Source: CAVSRC01 sp963762605 (GTDB lineage: Bacteria > Pseudomonadota > Alphaproteobacteria > Rhizobiales > Kaistiaceae). From it: a DNA stretch of 64,000 nt. A model generated the notes under the pieces. The model did no database searches and had not been told where the DNA came from. It saw only the letters and a list, made by a program, of their open reading frames with translations. Both the position numbers and the translations under genes were made by a program. Where the stretch lies: positions 248,001-312,000 of the forward strand of contig CAVXLJ010000017.1 in assembly GCA_963762605.1 (NCBI GenBank). Direction: 5' to 3'. This document shows, piece by piece, positions 19,904 through 31,054 of this stretch (position 1 is its first letter; the number at the start of each line of letters is the position of its first letter).

Positions 19904-20548
19904 ATGTTCGGCAGAAAGCTGATTTGGGCGGCGGTTCTCGGCATTGCGCTTGCCAGCGCCGGGACGGCCAGCGCCGACGACAACCCGTTCGATGCGCTCC
20001 TCAACGGCCTCGGCCAGATCTTCTCTGGCGACGGCGGACCGGCGATCTATCCCGAGCAGGTATCGCCCTATCGCCACGTGCCGGCCCAGTTCCAGCGCAC
20101 GGTGGTCGGCTATAACACCTCGGAGAAGGCCGGCACGATCATCATCGATCCGCGCTGGCATTTCCTCTACTACGTGCTCGGCAACGGCCAGGCGATCCGC
20201 TACGGCATCGGCGTCGGGCGCACCGGCTTCGGCTGGCATGGGGTCGTCCATGTCGGCCGCAAAGCGCAGTGGCCGGGCTGGACGCCGCCCAGGGAGATGG
20301 TCATTCGTGAGGCCAAGCGCGGCCACAAGCTGCCCAGCTACATGAAGGGCGGCCCAGGCAATCCGCTCGGCGCGCGTGCCCTCTATCTCTATGGCAAGGG
20401 CGGCGACACCGGCTTCCGCATCCACGGCACCAGCGAGCCGTGGACGATCGGCCTCAACGTCTCGTCGGGCTGCATCCGGCTGGTCAATCAGGACGTCATC
20501 GACCTCTTCAACCGGGCCAGGGTGGGCGCCAAGGTCATCGTGCTGTAG
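19904..20548 (+). CDS. L,D-transpeptidase (YkuD family), copy 2
   Basis: A 214-residue paralogue of the preceding gene. A signal peptide (FGRKLIWAAVLGIALASAG, then TASA) precedes a YkuD domain with RIHGTSEP and the catalytic SSGCIRL. Shared features with copy 1 include GTIIID..W/YL, GVGVGRPGF versus GIGVGRTGF, and WPGWTPP. CAGGGGAA about 8 bases before the ATG fixes this start; the open frame extends upstream without a good site. Between the paired motifs it carries a short insertion (YGKGGDTG). A strong terminator follows. Confidence 0.9.
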   Translation: MFGRKLIWAAVLGIALASAGTASADDNPFDALLNGLGQIFSGDGGPAIYPEQVSPYRHVPAQFQRTVVGYNTSEKAGTIIIDPRWHFLYYVLGNGQAIRYGIGVGRTGFGWHGVVHVGRKAQWPGWTPPREMVIREAKRGHKLPSYMKGGPGNPLGARALYLYGKGGDTGFRIHGTSEPWTIGLNVSSGCIRLVNQDVIDLFNRARVGAKVIVL

Positions 20549-20593
20549 AAGCCTTGCGGGCTTGGCCATGCGAAACTGCATGGCTGCAATTCG

Positions 20594-20624
20594 GGGCGCC
20601 CCTCGCGGGCGCCCTTTCCTTTTG
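20594..20624 (+). terminator. Rho-independent terminator after the second L,D-transpeptidase gene
   Basis: An 8-bp stem GGGCGCCC (20594-20601) pairs with GGGCGCCC (20607-20614), loop CTCGC, then TTTCCTTTT. Confidence 0.82.
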
Positions 20625-20690
20625 CACCGGCAGGCCTAAAGATACCGGTCTGCCCTCCTGATCTTCCCTCCCGCCCGTGTCGACGCTGCG

Positions 20691-22157
20691 ATGAACGACG
20701 CCACGCCTGTCCCCACTCCGCCGGAACTCGACAAGGCCGCAATCCGGCAGATCATCATCGGCATTCTGCTTGCCATGATGCTGTCGGCGCTCGACCAGAC
20801 CATCGTGGCCACCGCCCTGCCGACCATCGGCGAGGAACTCGGCGACCTCAATCATTTGCAATGGGTGGTGACGGCCTACCTGCTGAGCGCAACGGCGGTA
20901 ACGCCGCTCTATGGCAAGCTCGCCGACATTCATGGCCGCCGCACGATGCTGCTCATCGCGATCAGCATGTTCATCCTCGGCTCGCTCGCCTGCGCGCTGG
21001 CGCCGGCGATGATCGTGCTGATCGCGGCGCGCTTCGTCCAGGGGCTGGGCGGCGGTGGGCTGATCGCGCTCGCGCAGACCATCGTCGCCGATGTCGTCGT
21101 GCCGCGCGAGCGCGCGCGCTATCAGGCCTATTTCGCCAGCGTCTTCGTCACGTCCAGCGTCGTCGGGCCGGTGGTCGGCGGCTTCTTCGCACAGGACCTG
21201 CACTGGTCGTTCATCTTCTGGATCAACCTGCCGCTCGGTCTCGGCGCCCTGGCGATGACCTATGGCGTGCTCAAGCGCCTGCCGCGGCATGAGCGGCCAC
21301 ACAAGCTCGACGTAATCGGCGCGCTGCTGATGGCCTTTGCGGCGACGACCCTGCTGCTGGCGCTGTCATGGGGCGGCAGCACCTATCCGTGGACCTCGGT
21401 GCAGGTGATCAGCCTCATCATCGCCACGGTGGTGGCATGGTGCCTGTTCGCGGCGCGGCTGTTGACCGCGGCCGAGCCCTTCGTGCCGCTTGCCGTGATG
21501 TTCAATCCCGTCGTCGGCACCGGCACGGCTGCCTCCTTCTTCGTGGTTGGCACCATGATCGGCCTTTCCATCTATCTGCCGATCTATTTCCAGGCAGTTC
21601 TCGGATTGACGGCAAGCCAATCGGGTCTGGCGCTGATCCTGTTCATGGGTGGCACGGCCGGTGGTGCCCAAATTGCCGGACGCATCATGGCGTTGTCGAC
21701 GCACTACAAGCGCGGGCCGATCGTCGGGCTGGCGGTCGCCACGATCAGCATGGCGATTCTCGCCTGGCGCGCGGGCGCGCTGCCGCTTTGGCAGATGGAG
21801 GTTCTACTCGCCTTCGCCGGCGTCGGCCTGGGAACCATCTTCCCGGTGACCACGGTTTCGATCCAGAACGCCGTCGCGCCGCACCAGCTCGGCACCGCCA
21901 CGGCGACCTACAACTTCTTCCGCTCGCTGGGCAGCGCCATTCTGGTCGCCGTCTTCGGCACCATCTTCATCAGCGGCCTCGGCGTGGGCAATCAGACGGT
22001 CGGCTCGCTCGAAGATCTGGTTGCCATCGCCGCCAAGAACGGCACGGCGATCGGGCCGGTGTTCACCATGATCTTCGCCGCCGCCTCGGCAACGCTGGCA
22101 ATCGGCCTCATCTTCCTCGTGCTGATGGAGGAGCGGCCGCTGAAGGGCCACGCCTAG
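20691..22157 (+). CDS. MFS drug exporter, DHA2 (EmrB/QacA) family
   Basis: A 488-residue inner-membrane proton antiporter with about 14 predicted spans. The first span contains the DHA2 signature MLSALDQTIVATALPTI. Motif A GKLADIHGRR follows span 2, and motif C-like GPVVGGFFAQ is near residue 170. Expected to export lipophilic drugs or dyes; the real substrate cannot be read from the sequence. It stands alone without a membrane-fusion partner gene. It converges on aceB; the 26-base gap contains a GAGCCG-CCGT-CGGCTC hairpin at about 22169-22184 without a T-tract. Confidence 0.88.
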   Translation: MNDATPVPTPPELDKAAIRQIIIGILLAMMLSALDQTIVATALPTIGEELGDLNHLQWVVTAYLLSATAVTPLYGKLADIHGRRTMLLIAISMFILGSLACALAPAMIVLIAARFVQGLGGGGLIALAQTIVADVVVPRERARYQAYFASVFVTSSVVGPVVGGFFAQDLHWSFIFWINLPLGLGALAMTYGVLKRLPRHERPHKLDVIGALLMAFAATTLLLALSWGGSTYPWTSVQVISLIIATVVAWCLFAARLLTAAEPFVPLAVMFNPVVGTGTAASFFVVGTMIGLSIYLPIYFQAVLGLTASQSGLALILFMGGTAGGAQIAGRIMALSTHYKRGPIVGLAVATISMAILAWRAGALPLWQMEVLLAFAGVGLGTIFPVTTVSIQNAVAPHQLGTATATYNFFRSLGSAILVAVFGTIFISGLGVGNQTVGSLEDLVAIAAKNGTAIGPVFTMIFAAASATLAIGLIFLVLMEERPLKGHA

Positions 22158-22183
22158 AGCCTTCTCCCGAGCCGCCGTCGGCT

Positions 22184-23791
<1,608 letters not shown>

Positions 23792-23950
23792 TTCTGGCTT
23801 TTCTCCCCTCCTGCGGCGCCCCTTCTATGGCACAGCCCGGAGCCCGAAAGAACCCGATTGGCAGGGGATTTCAGGAGCCTCAGCGGCGCGCCTTGCAACC
23901 CTGCGACATCTTGCCCATATGTGGCGCCCGCCGCGAGAGACCCTTCATTC

Positions 23951-24894
<944 letters not shown>

Positions 24895-24898
<4 letters not shown>

Positions 24899-25656
24899 AC
24901 GGCAGGGCGATTTGGGCGATCTACAGCTGGGAGATGGCGCGCACCTTCCGCACCATCATGCAAAGCATCATCTCGCCGGTGCTGTCGACCTCGCTCTATT
25001 TCATCGTCTTCGGTGCGGCGATCGGCTCGCGCATCAGCAGCGTCGAGGGCGTCAGCTATGGCGCCTTCATCGTGCCCGGCCTGATCATGCTGTCGCTCCT
25101 GACCCAGAGCATCTCGAACGCCTCGATCGGCATCTATTTCCCGAAGTTCATCGGCACCATCTTCGAGATCCTGTCGGCGCCGGTCTCCTATCTCGAGATC
25201 GTCATCAGCTATGTCGGCGCGGCGGCAACAAAGTCGGCGATGCTCGGCCTCATCATCCTGGCAACGGCCGGCTTCTTCGTGCCGCTGCATGTCGAGCACC
25301 CGCTGGTGATGATCCTCTTCCTGGTGCTGACGGCGATCACCTTCTCGCTCTTCGGCTTCATCATCGGCATCTGGGCGGACGGCTTCGAGAAGCTGCAGAT
25401 CGTGCCACTGCTGATCATCACGCCGCTCACCTTCCTCGGCGGCAGCTTCTACTCGATCAAGATGCTGCCGCCCTTCTGGCAGACGGTGACGCTGTTCAAT
25501 CCGGTGGTTTATCTGGTCAGTGGCTTCCGCTGGGCGTTCTATGGCCTGGCCGACGTCAACGTCCTGGTCAGCCTCGGCATGACCTTCGTGTTCCTGGCCG
25601 TCTGCCTTGTCGGCATCGCCTGGATCTTCAAGACAGGCTACCGGCTGAAGACCTGA
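24895..25656 (+). CDS. ABC-2 type exporter, permease
   Basis: A 253-residue inner-membrane protein with six predicted spans and the ABC-2 permease family layout, including LPPFWQTVTLFNPVVYLVSG near the C terminus. It is translationally coupled to the ATPase upstream. Close relatives are annotated as polyketide or daunorubicin-type exporters; function here is not proven. It converges on thiE with only six bases between stop codons and no terminator visible. Confidence 0.9.
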
Positions 25657-25662
25657 GACACT

Positions 25663-26310
25663 TCACCGGCGCATTTTCGCTACGGCAACAATGTCGGCGA
25701 GGTTGTGCGTGGCTTCTGCCGCATCCGGCGCCGCACAGATCGCCGACACGACGGCCACGCCATCGGCCCCCGCTGCGACGACCGCCGCGGCGTTGTCCGC
25801 ACTGATCCCGCCGATGGCGACGATGGGCAGCGGACAAGCGGCGCGCACGGCGGCAAGCCCGGCAAGGTGCATGGCGGGTGCTGCATCGGGCTTGGTCGCC
25901 GTCGCAAAGACCGGGCCAACGCCGAGATAGTCGACGCCGGCAAGATCGGACGCGGCCAGGTCGGCCACCGCGGTAATCGACAGGCCGAGGATCGCCTCAG
26001 GCCCTATCAATGCGCGGGCGTCAGCGACACTCATGTCGGACTGGCCGAGATGGACGCCGTCGGCGCCGGCGGCAATCGCCACGTCGACACGATCGTTGAC
26101 GATGAAGGGGATGCCGGCCGGCCGCAGCAGGCTGCCAAGCCTCCGCGCCTCTTCGACCAGCGCGCGGGTCTTGGCTTGCGGATCGCGGAGCTGCACCATC
26201 GTTGCACCGGCGGCAATCGCCTGGCGCACCGTCTCGACCACGCCGCGCGTGCCGCAAAGCTCGCGGTCGGTGACGAGATAGACCGATAGGTCGAACGCGC
26301 GGCCCGGCAT
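25663..26310 (-). CDS. thiE: Thiamine-phosphate synthase
   Basis: A 215-residue TIM-barrel enzyme joining HMP-pyrophosphate and thiazole phosphate to thiamine phosphate. Family motifs: VQLRDPQAKTRALV, FIVNDRVDVAIAAGADGVHLGQSD, GPVFATATKPDA and PIVAIGGIS. All phosphate-binding residues appear present. Its ATG shares one base with the thiM stop (TGATG), so it is coupled to thiM and controlled by the TPP riboswitch upstream of thiM. Confidence 0.94.
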   Translation of the reverse strand: MPGRAFDLSVYLVTDRELCGTRGVVETVRQAIAAGATMVQLRDPQAKTRALVEEARRLGSLLRPAGIPFIVNDRVDVAIAAGADGVHLGQSDMSVADARALIGPEAILGLSITAVADLAASDLAGVDYLGVGPVFATATKPDAAPAMHLAGLAAVRAACPLPIVAIGGISADNAAAVVAAGADGVAVVSAICAAPDAAEATHNLADIVAVAKMRR

Positions 26311-27116
26311 CAGACCATGGCGATCTTCGCCCGCCGGGCCAGCAGCGTCGCGTTCATGCCATAGAGGGCATCACAAAGCTCGGCCGGCAGATGGCCGGGA
26401 CCGCGGCAGCGGCCGGCGGCTTCCGCACCCGCCGCGGCGTAAACGGCCAGGGCAGCCACGGTGGCTTCGAAGGGCGGCCGCACCGCGGCGAAGGCCGCGA
26501 CGGTAGCCGTGAGTGCACAGCCCAGCGCCGTAGAGAGTGGCATCAGCGCGTGGCCGCCGTCGATGGCGATGATAGCCGCCCCGTCGGTGACGTAATCGGT
26601 CTTGCCGGTGACGGCGACGACGGCGCCGGAAATGTTGGCGAGCGACCGCGCCGCTTCCACGGCGGCATCGGAACCGGCGATCGAGTCGACCCCCCTGACG
26701 CCGCCACCGGTTTCGCCGGCAAGGCTCATGATCTCGCCGGCATTGCCGCGGATAACCGCCGGCTTCATGGCCGCCAGTTCCGCCGCCACGCGCGTGCGGT
26801 AGGGCGTCGCGCCGCAGCCGACAGGGTCGAGCACCCACGGCGTGCCAAGGTCCACCGCCTTAGCCGCGGCAAGCTTCATGGCCTCGACCCAGGGCGGCGA
26901 CAAGGTGCCGATGTTGACGGCAAGTGCGTTCGAAATCGCGACGAAATCCTCGACTTCCTCGCGGGCGTGGACCATGGCCGGCGAGGCACCCAGGGCCAGC
27001 AGGACGTTAGCGGCGATATCCATCGCCACGTAGTTGATGATGTTGTGGACCAGCGGGCGTTTCCCGCGCAGGTCGTCAAGGGCCGCCCCGACCGCGGGGC
27101 TGTCGAAACTGGTCAA
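26310..27116 (-). CDS. thiM: Hydroxyethylthiazole kinase
   Basis: A 268-residue salvage enzyme phosphorylating 4-methyl-5-(2-hydroxyethyl)thiazole. Motifs: RPLVHNIINYVAMDIAANVL near the N terminus, VLDPVGCGATPYRT, VIRGNAGEI, and the catalytic ALGCALTAT (GxGC-type anion hole). I place the start at a TTG at 27116 because a GGAGG ribosome-binding site precedes it by 9 bases and the length then fits the family. A GTG at 27176 is in frame, but it abuts the riboswitch and adds 20 non-conserved residues. thiM-thiE together salvage thiazole; thiD is not in the window. Confidence 0.87.
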   Translation of the reverse strand: MTSFDSPAVGAALDDLRGKRPLVHNIINYVAMDIAANVLLALGASPAMVHAREEVEDFVAISNALAVNIGTLSPPWVEAMKLAAAKAVDLGTPWVLDPVGCGATPYRTRVAAELAAMKPAVIRGNAGEIMSLAGETGGGVRGVDSIAGSDAAVEAARSLANISGAVVAVTGKTDYVTDGAAIIAIDGGHALMPLSTALGCALTATVAAFAAVRPPFEATVAALAVYAAAGAEAAGRCRGPGHLPAELCDALYGMNATLLARRAKIAMV

Positions 27117-27179
27117 AGCGCGTCGCCTCCAGGCAGTTGCCGGGCGGACGGCCTTTGGCGCTTCATCGGCTGGCACATC

Positions 27180-27261
27180 CTCAATCCCTCCGCCGGCATG
27201 ATCCGGATCAGGTTCGACGGGTTGGCAAGTGCCTCTCAGCCCGGATGGGCACCCCGTTGAG
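27180..27261 (-). ncRNA. TPP riboswitch (THI element)
   Basis: Read on the minus strand, the conserved pieces occur in order: CTGAGAGGCACTTGCC in the pyrimidine-sensor arm, then ACCTGATCCGGATCATGCC and GCGGAGGGA in the pyrophosphate arm. Stem P1 is closed by CTCAA at the 5' end (27257-27261) with TTGAG at the 3' end (27180-27184). It lies about 63 bases upstream of the TTG start of thiM. Thiamine pyrophosphate should turn down thiM-thiE expression. Confidence 0.95.
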
Positions 27262-27309
27262 ACAGGGCGACGCTAGGGATTTTTGACAGGGGATGCAAGG
27301 CCTGCGGAA

Positions 27310-27747
27310 TCACAGGCTTGCGAGGACCTCCAGGATGCGGCCGGTCTTCATCTTCTGCCAGCCCTGGCCGAGACCATCGAAGGCCATGGCATCGGCCGGG
27401 CCGAAGCCGTCGTGGACGAGATGAAGGAGCGTGCCGCCGGGCTTTTCCTGCAGCGTCCAAGAGACGATCGTGTCGATCGCACCGCCGCGCCAGGAATAGC
27501 TGAGCCGCTTCAATGGCACCACTTCGAGAACCTGGCAATGAACGATGCCGTCGAAGCCGGCCGACGGCATCGGCTGCGTCCGGAAGGTGAAGCGATGGCC
27601 GATCTCGGCGCGGAAATCGTTGGGCATCAGCCAGCGCGCGATGAGCTCGCTCTCGGTGAGACAGCGCCAGACCTTCTCCGGTGGAAAGGGAAAATCGTAG
27701 TCGATACGGATGGCGCGCCCGCTTTTGGCGGAGGACATATCGCTCAT
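27310..27747 (-). CDS. SRPBCC (AHSA1-type) domain protein
   Basis: A 145-residue START/Bet v1-like ligand-binding protein. Typical strand-helix pattern: AIRIDYDFPFPPEKVWRCLTESELIARWLMP, then FDGIVHCQVLEVVPLKRLSYSW, and a closing C-terminal helix GWQKMKTGRILEVL. Family members bind small hydrophobic ligands or act with an ArsR-family regulator encoded in the same operon. Here its start overlaps the ArsR gene's stop by four bases. The function is not known. It probably responds to the same cue as the regulator. Confidence 0.86.
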   Translation of the reverse strand: MSDMSSAKSGRAIRIDYDFPFPPEKVWRCLTESELIARWLMPNDFRAEIGHRFTFRTQPMPSAGFDGIVHCQVLEVVPLKRLSYSWRGGAIDTIVSWTLQEKPGGTLLHLVHDGFGPADAMAFDGLGQGWQKMKTGRILEVLASL

Positions 27748-28070
27748 TCATCCAGCTCCTTGAGAAGTCCGGCGAGCCGGCCAAGCCGGTCGCGCCAGAA
27801 GTCATCCTGATAGGCAATCCAATCGATCAACGGCGAGAGGTTCTTCGCCTCGGCACGATAGAAGGTGCGGCGGCCGTCGTGGCGTTCCGCCACCAGACCG
27901 GCGGAGCGTAGCGCTGCCAGATGTTGCGACACCGCCGGCTGCGAAACCCCGGCACCTTTGGTCAGCTCGACAACGCTCGTCTCGCCGTCGCGGGTCAGCC
28001 GCTCGAAGACGGCGCGTCGGGTGGGATCGGCAAGCGCTTTGAACAACGTGTCGAGGGCGGCGCTGTGCAT
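27744..28070 (-). CDS. ArsR-family transcriptional regulator
   Basis: A 108-residue winged-helix repressor. The helix-turn-helix region reads SVVELTKGAGVSQPAVSQHLAALRSAGLVAERHDGRRTFYRA, canonical for ArsR/SmtB. No Cys cluster for metal sensing is visible, so it belongs to the non-metal group often paired with SRPBCC proteins. A tandem pair of 16-bp palindromes begins 13 bases upstream of the ATG and is the likely autoregulatory operator. It is the first gene of a two-gene coupled operon. Confidence 0.93.
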   Translation of the reverse strand: MHSAALDTLFKALADPTRRAVFERLTRDGETSVVELTKGAGVSQPAVSQHLAALRSAGLVAERHDGRRTFYRAEAKNLSPLIDWIAYQDDFWRDRLGRLAGLLKELDE

Positions 28071-28082
28071 GACGCAGTTCCC

Positions 28083-28117
28083 ATAAGCGTTGGCTTATTT
28101 AATAAGCGTTTGCTTAT
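28083..28117 (-). promoter_or_regulatory. Tandem palindromic operator of the ArsR-family gene
   Basis: Two near-identical 16-bp palindromes: ATAAGCGTTGGCTTAT (28083-28098) and ATAAGCGTTTGCTTAT (28102-28117). Each has perfect 6-bp arms ATAAGC/GCTTAT around a 4-base centre, with starts 19 bases apart, so they fall on nearly the same face of the helix. They sit immediately upstream of the ArsR-family start. Confidence 0.82.
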
Positions 28118-28122
28118 GGAAG

Positions 28123-29433
28123 TCAAGCGGTCTGCTTCAGCCCTGCCGGCCTTGGTCCGCCATAGGCCCAGTCGATGAGTTCGACGGTATGGAGGACGGG
28201 AAGGTCGCTGCCGCCGGCGATCTGGGTGATGCAGCCGATATTGCCGGCGGCGACCACGCCCGCCCCGGTCGCCTTGACGTTGGCGACCTTGCGATCGCGC
28301 AGGCGGGTGGAGATCTCGGGCTGGAGCATGTTGTAGGTGCCGGCCGAGCCGCAGCATAGATGCCCCTCGGCGACCTCGCGCACATCGAAGCCGGCGCGGG
28401 CGAGCAAGGCCTTCGGCGCCGCCGTCACCTGCTGGCCGTGCTGCAGCGAGCAGGCGGCGTGATAGGCGACGGCGAGCCCCTTGCCGTTTTGCGGCGTGCC
28501 GAGGTCGAGGGTCTCGAGATATTCGGAAATGTCCTTGGCAAGCGCGGAGACCCGCTTGGCCTTGTCGGCATAGACGGGGTCGGTGCGCAGCATGAAGCCG
28601 TAGTCCTTCACTGTCGTGCCGCAGCCCGAGGTGGTGACGACGATGGCATCGAGCCCACCGGCTTCGATCTCCTTCACCCAGGCATCGATATTGCGCCTGG
28701 CATTCGCGTGCGCATCGTGCGTGCGGCCCATATGGTGGGTGAGCGCGCCGCAGCAGACCTCGTCCGGCGCCTGTACCACCTCGACGCCATGGCGGTTGAG
28801 CAAGCGGATGGTGGCGGCGTTGATGCCAGGATCGAGCACCGACTGCGCGCAGCCGCGCAAGAGCGCCACGCGCTTCCGGCGTTCGCCGGTGGGGCGAAAG
28901 ATGCCGGGACGGCTTGCCGGCGAGCGCGGCGGCAGGCGCTTCGGCGCCAGCCTCAGCATCGCGGCCAGGCGATCGCCGCTCGGCAGCTTCGCAACAAGAC
29001 CGGAAAACGGCCGGCCGATCCTTGCCGCACCCAGCGCGGCGCGGAAGCGCCTGGGATAAGGCAGTACGAAAGCCAGCAGCGAACGCAGCGCGCGGTCGGC
29101 AAAGGGCCGTCGGTAGGTCTTGGCGATATGGGCGCGGGCGTGATCGACCAGATGCATGTAGTCGACGCCAGAAGGACAGGTGGTCATGCAGGCGAGGCAC
29201 GACAGGCAGCGGTCGACATGGCGGACCACCTGTTCGTTTGCGGGCTTGCCGCCTTCCAGCATGTCCTTGATCAGGTAAATGCGCCCGCGTGGACTGTCGA
29301 GCTCGTCGCCAAGCAGCACATAGGTCGGGCAGGTCGCCGTACAGAAGCCGCAATGGACGCAGGAGCGGAGGATCTTCTCCGAATTGGCGACGTCCGGGTC
29401 GGCAAGCTGGGCGAGGGTGAAGCTGGTCTGCAT
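28123..29433 (-). CDS. glcF: Glycolate oxidase iron-sulfur subunit GlcF
   Basis: A 436-residue electron-transfer subunit. Two [4Fe-4S] sites near the N terminus: CVHCGFCTATCP (about 26-37) and CLSCLACMTTCP (about 77-88). Two CCG domains follow (CCGALTHHMG and CCGSAGTYNM). The complex oxidises glycolate to glyoxylate and passes electrons to the respiratory chain. It lies four bases after glcE on the same strand. The gene ends 53 bases from the ArsR operon start, so the ArsR promoter lies just beyond its 3' end. Confidence 0.93.
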   Translation of the reverse strand: MQTSFTLAQLADPDVANSEKILRSCVHCGFCTATCPTYVLLGDELDSPRGRIYLIKDMLEGGKPANEQVVRHVDRCLSCLACMTTCPSGVDYMHLVDHARAHIAKTYRRPFADRALRSLLAFVLPYPRRFRAALGAARIGRPFSGLVAKLPSGDRLAAMLRLAPKRLPPRSPASRPGIFRPTGERRKRVALLRGCAQSVLDPGINAATIRLLNRHGVEVVQAPDEVCCGALTHHMGRTHDAHANARRNIDAWVKEIEAGGLDAIVVTTSGCGTTVKDYGFMLRTDPVYADKAKRVSALAKDISEYLETLDLGTPQNGKGLAVAYHAACSLQHGQQVTAAPKALLARAGFDVREVAEGHLCCGSAGTYNMLQPEISTRLRDRKVANVKATGAGVVAAGNIGCITQIAGGSDLPVLHTVELIDWAYGGPRPAGLKQTA

Positions 29434-29437
29434 GGTC

Positions 29438-30622
29438 TCACACGCCGGCGTAGATGCGGCCGGGATTGAGAATGCCGACGGGGTCGAAGCTTTCCTTGAG
29501 CTTGCGGGTAAGCGCCATCAGCGGCTCGGGCAGCGGCTGGAAGACGTCGACCACATTGCGCACATCGTCTGGCGCGCGCGCCAGCGTGGCATGACCGCCG
29601 ACGGCGGCGACCGCGGCGCGGATCGCTGCCGCACCGGCGTCCGGTCCGTCGCCGCCGGCAATCCACACCAGTCCCCCGCCCCAGTCATAGAGCGCGCTGC
29701 AGGCGAAGGTGCGATGCAACGCCTCGACCAGAGGCGGAGCGGAACCGGGCTTCAGCGACAGGCGCCAGACCGGCGCCCTGTCTGGGGCGCTGAGCGCATC
29801 GAGATCGCGGATCGAACGCCACAGGGCAACCGACTGCGCCTCGTCGAGCAGCGCGGCGCCGCTGAACGGCCCCATGGCGCGCATGCGCCCGGCACGGTCG
29901 GCCACCGAAGCGGCGAAGCCCTCCAGGCGGATGCAGGTGCGCCCCGGCCCCTTGCTGGAGAGCGGCACGTGCGCCGCGCCGGTCACCGAGAAGGGTGTGG
30001 CAAGGGCCGCCGAGAGCGCGGCCACCGCCGCCGCATCGTCCAGGCCCTCGATCACCAGCGTCGCCTCGGTCTCAGGCGCCGGGAGCACCTTGAAAGTCAC
30101 CTCGGACAGCACGGCGAGCGTGCCGTAGGAGCCGGCGAGGAACTTGACCAGATCGTAGCCGGTGACGTTCTTCATCACCCGCCCGCCGGATTTCACTACC
30201 TCGCCGCGGCCGGTCACTGCACGCAGGCCGATGAGGCCGTCGCGGGCGGCACCGCCCATGATGCGGCGCGGGCCGGAGAGATTGGCGGCGGCAACAGCAC
30301 CGATGGTCGGCTCGCCGGTGGAGCCATAGAGGCCGCGATGGTCGGGCGGCTCGAAGGTGAGGCGCTGGCCGTTTTCGGCAAGCAGCGCTTCGATCTCGGA
30401 GAGCGGTGTGCCGGCTTTGGCCGAGATGACCAGCTCGGCCGGCTCGTAGAGGGTGACGCCGCGCAATTCGGCCGTGGACAGCGCCGCGGCGGCCTGCACC
30501 GGCCGGCCAAGCCCATTGCGCGTGCCGCCGCCGATGATCGCCAGCGGCGTCCGCCGGCCGGCGGCAACGGCGATGATGTCGGCGACCTCGGCTTCGTCGA
30601 TCGGCAGCAGGGGTTCACTCAC
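29438..30622 (-). CDS. glcE: Glycolate oxidase FAD-binding subunit GlcE
   Basis: A 394-residue FAD-linked oxidase subunit. The N-terminal FAD-binding type 4 fold has LAIIGGGTRNGLGRPVQ. The later nucleotide-binding motif is GRGEVVKSGGRVMKNVTGYDL, and the C-terminal domain is shorter than in GlcD, as usual. I place the start at the GTG at 30622 (VSEPLLPIDEAEV); a further ATG at 30658 would add a tail with no similarity. Four bases separate it from glcF. glcD lies upstream at 31427-32878, separated by a small membrane protein gene and an opposite-strand gene. Confidence 0.92.
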   Translation of the reverse strand: MSEPLLPIDEAEVADIIAVAAGRRTPLAIIGGGTRNGLGRPVQAAAALSTAELRGVTLYEPAELVISAKAGTPLSEIEALLAENGQRLTFEPPDHRGLYGSTGEPTIGAVAAANLSGPRRIMGGAARDGLIGLRAVTGRGEVVKSGGRVMKNVTGYDLVKFLAGSYGTLAVLSEVTFKVLPAPETEATLVIEGLDDAAAVAALSAALATPFSVTGAAHVPLSSKGPGRTCIRLEGFAASVADRAGRMRAMGPFSGAALLDEAQSVALWRSIRDLDALSAPDRAPVWRLSLKPGSAPPLVEALHRTFACSALYDWGGGLVWIAGGDGPDAGAAAIRAAVAAVGGHATLARAPDDVRNVVDVFQPLPEPLMALTRKLKESFDPVGILNPGRIYAGV

Positions 30623-30729
30623 GGTCTTGGCGTCCCTCGCCGGCGCTCCCGGCGGCACGGGAGCTTTCGCTCACTCCGGCGGAGTAGCAATAGCCGCCGG
30701 AGCGGTGCGAGGAAAGGCTAACGCCGCCG

Positions 30730-30894
30730 TCAGGTCGCGAGCGCCGCCACCCAGGTGCCGATGTAATAGGGCCAGACGATGATGGCAAAGACGCCCTTCC
30801 AGAAGCCGAGCTTCAGGAAGCCGATTGTGAACAGCCAGCCGGCCGCCCAGATGAGGCCGAGGCATGAGTGCTGTTCGATGCGGACCTTGTCCAT
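30730..30894 (-). CDS. Small membrane protein, hypothetical
   Basis: A 54-residue protein with two likely membrane spans: CLGLIWAAGWLFTIGFLKL and VFAIIVWPYYIGTWVAALA. A GGAGGG sequence lies about 12 bases before the ATG. It is on the glc strand, between glcE and glcD, and could be a component of the same unit or an unrelated gene. I do not recognise the family. An earlier ATG at 30927 would add 11 residues. Confidence 0.5.
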   Translation of the reverse strand: MDKVRIEQHSCLGLIWAAGWLFTIGFLKLGFWKGVFAIIVWPYYIGTWVAALAT

Positions 30895-31054
30895 GAGCGC
30901 AACATCCCTCCGTTTTGCCGCCAACATCTCCCGCTTGCGGACCGACGCCTTGACGCCGCTCAACTCTGGGACTCTTCCACCTCCTGCCAGAAGGGTGTCA
31001 GGAGGCGTCCATTATACTGCGCCGTGTCAGACCGAGATGCGGGAACATCATGTC

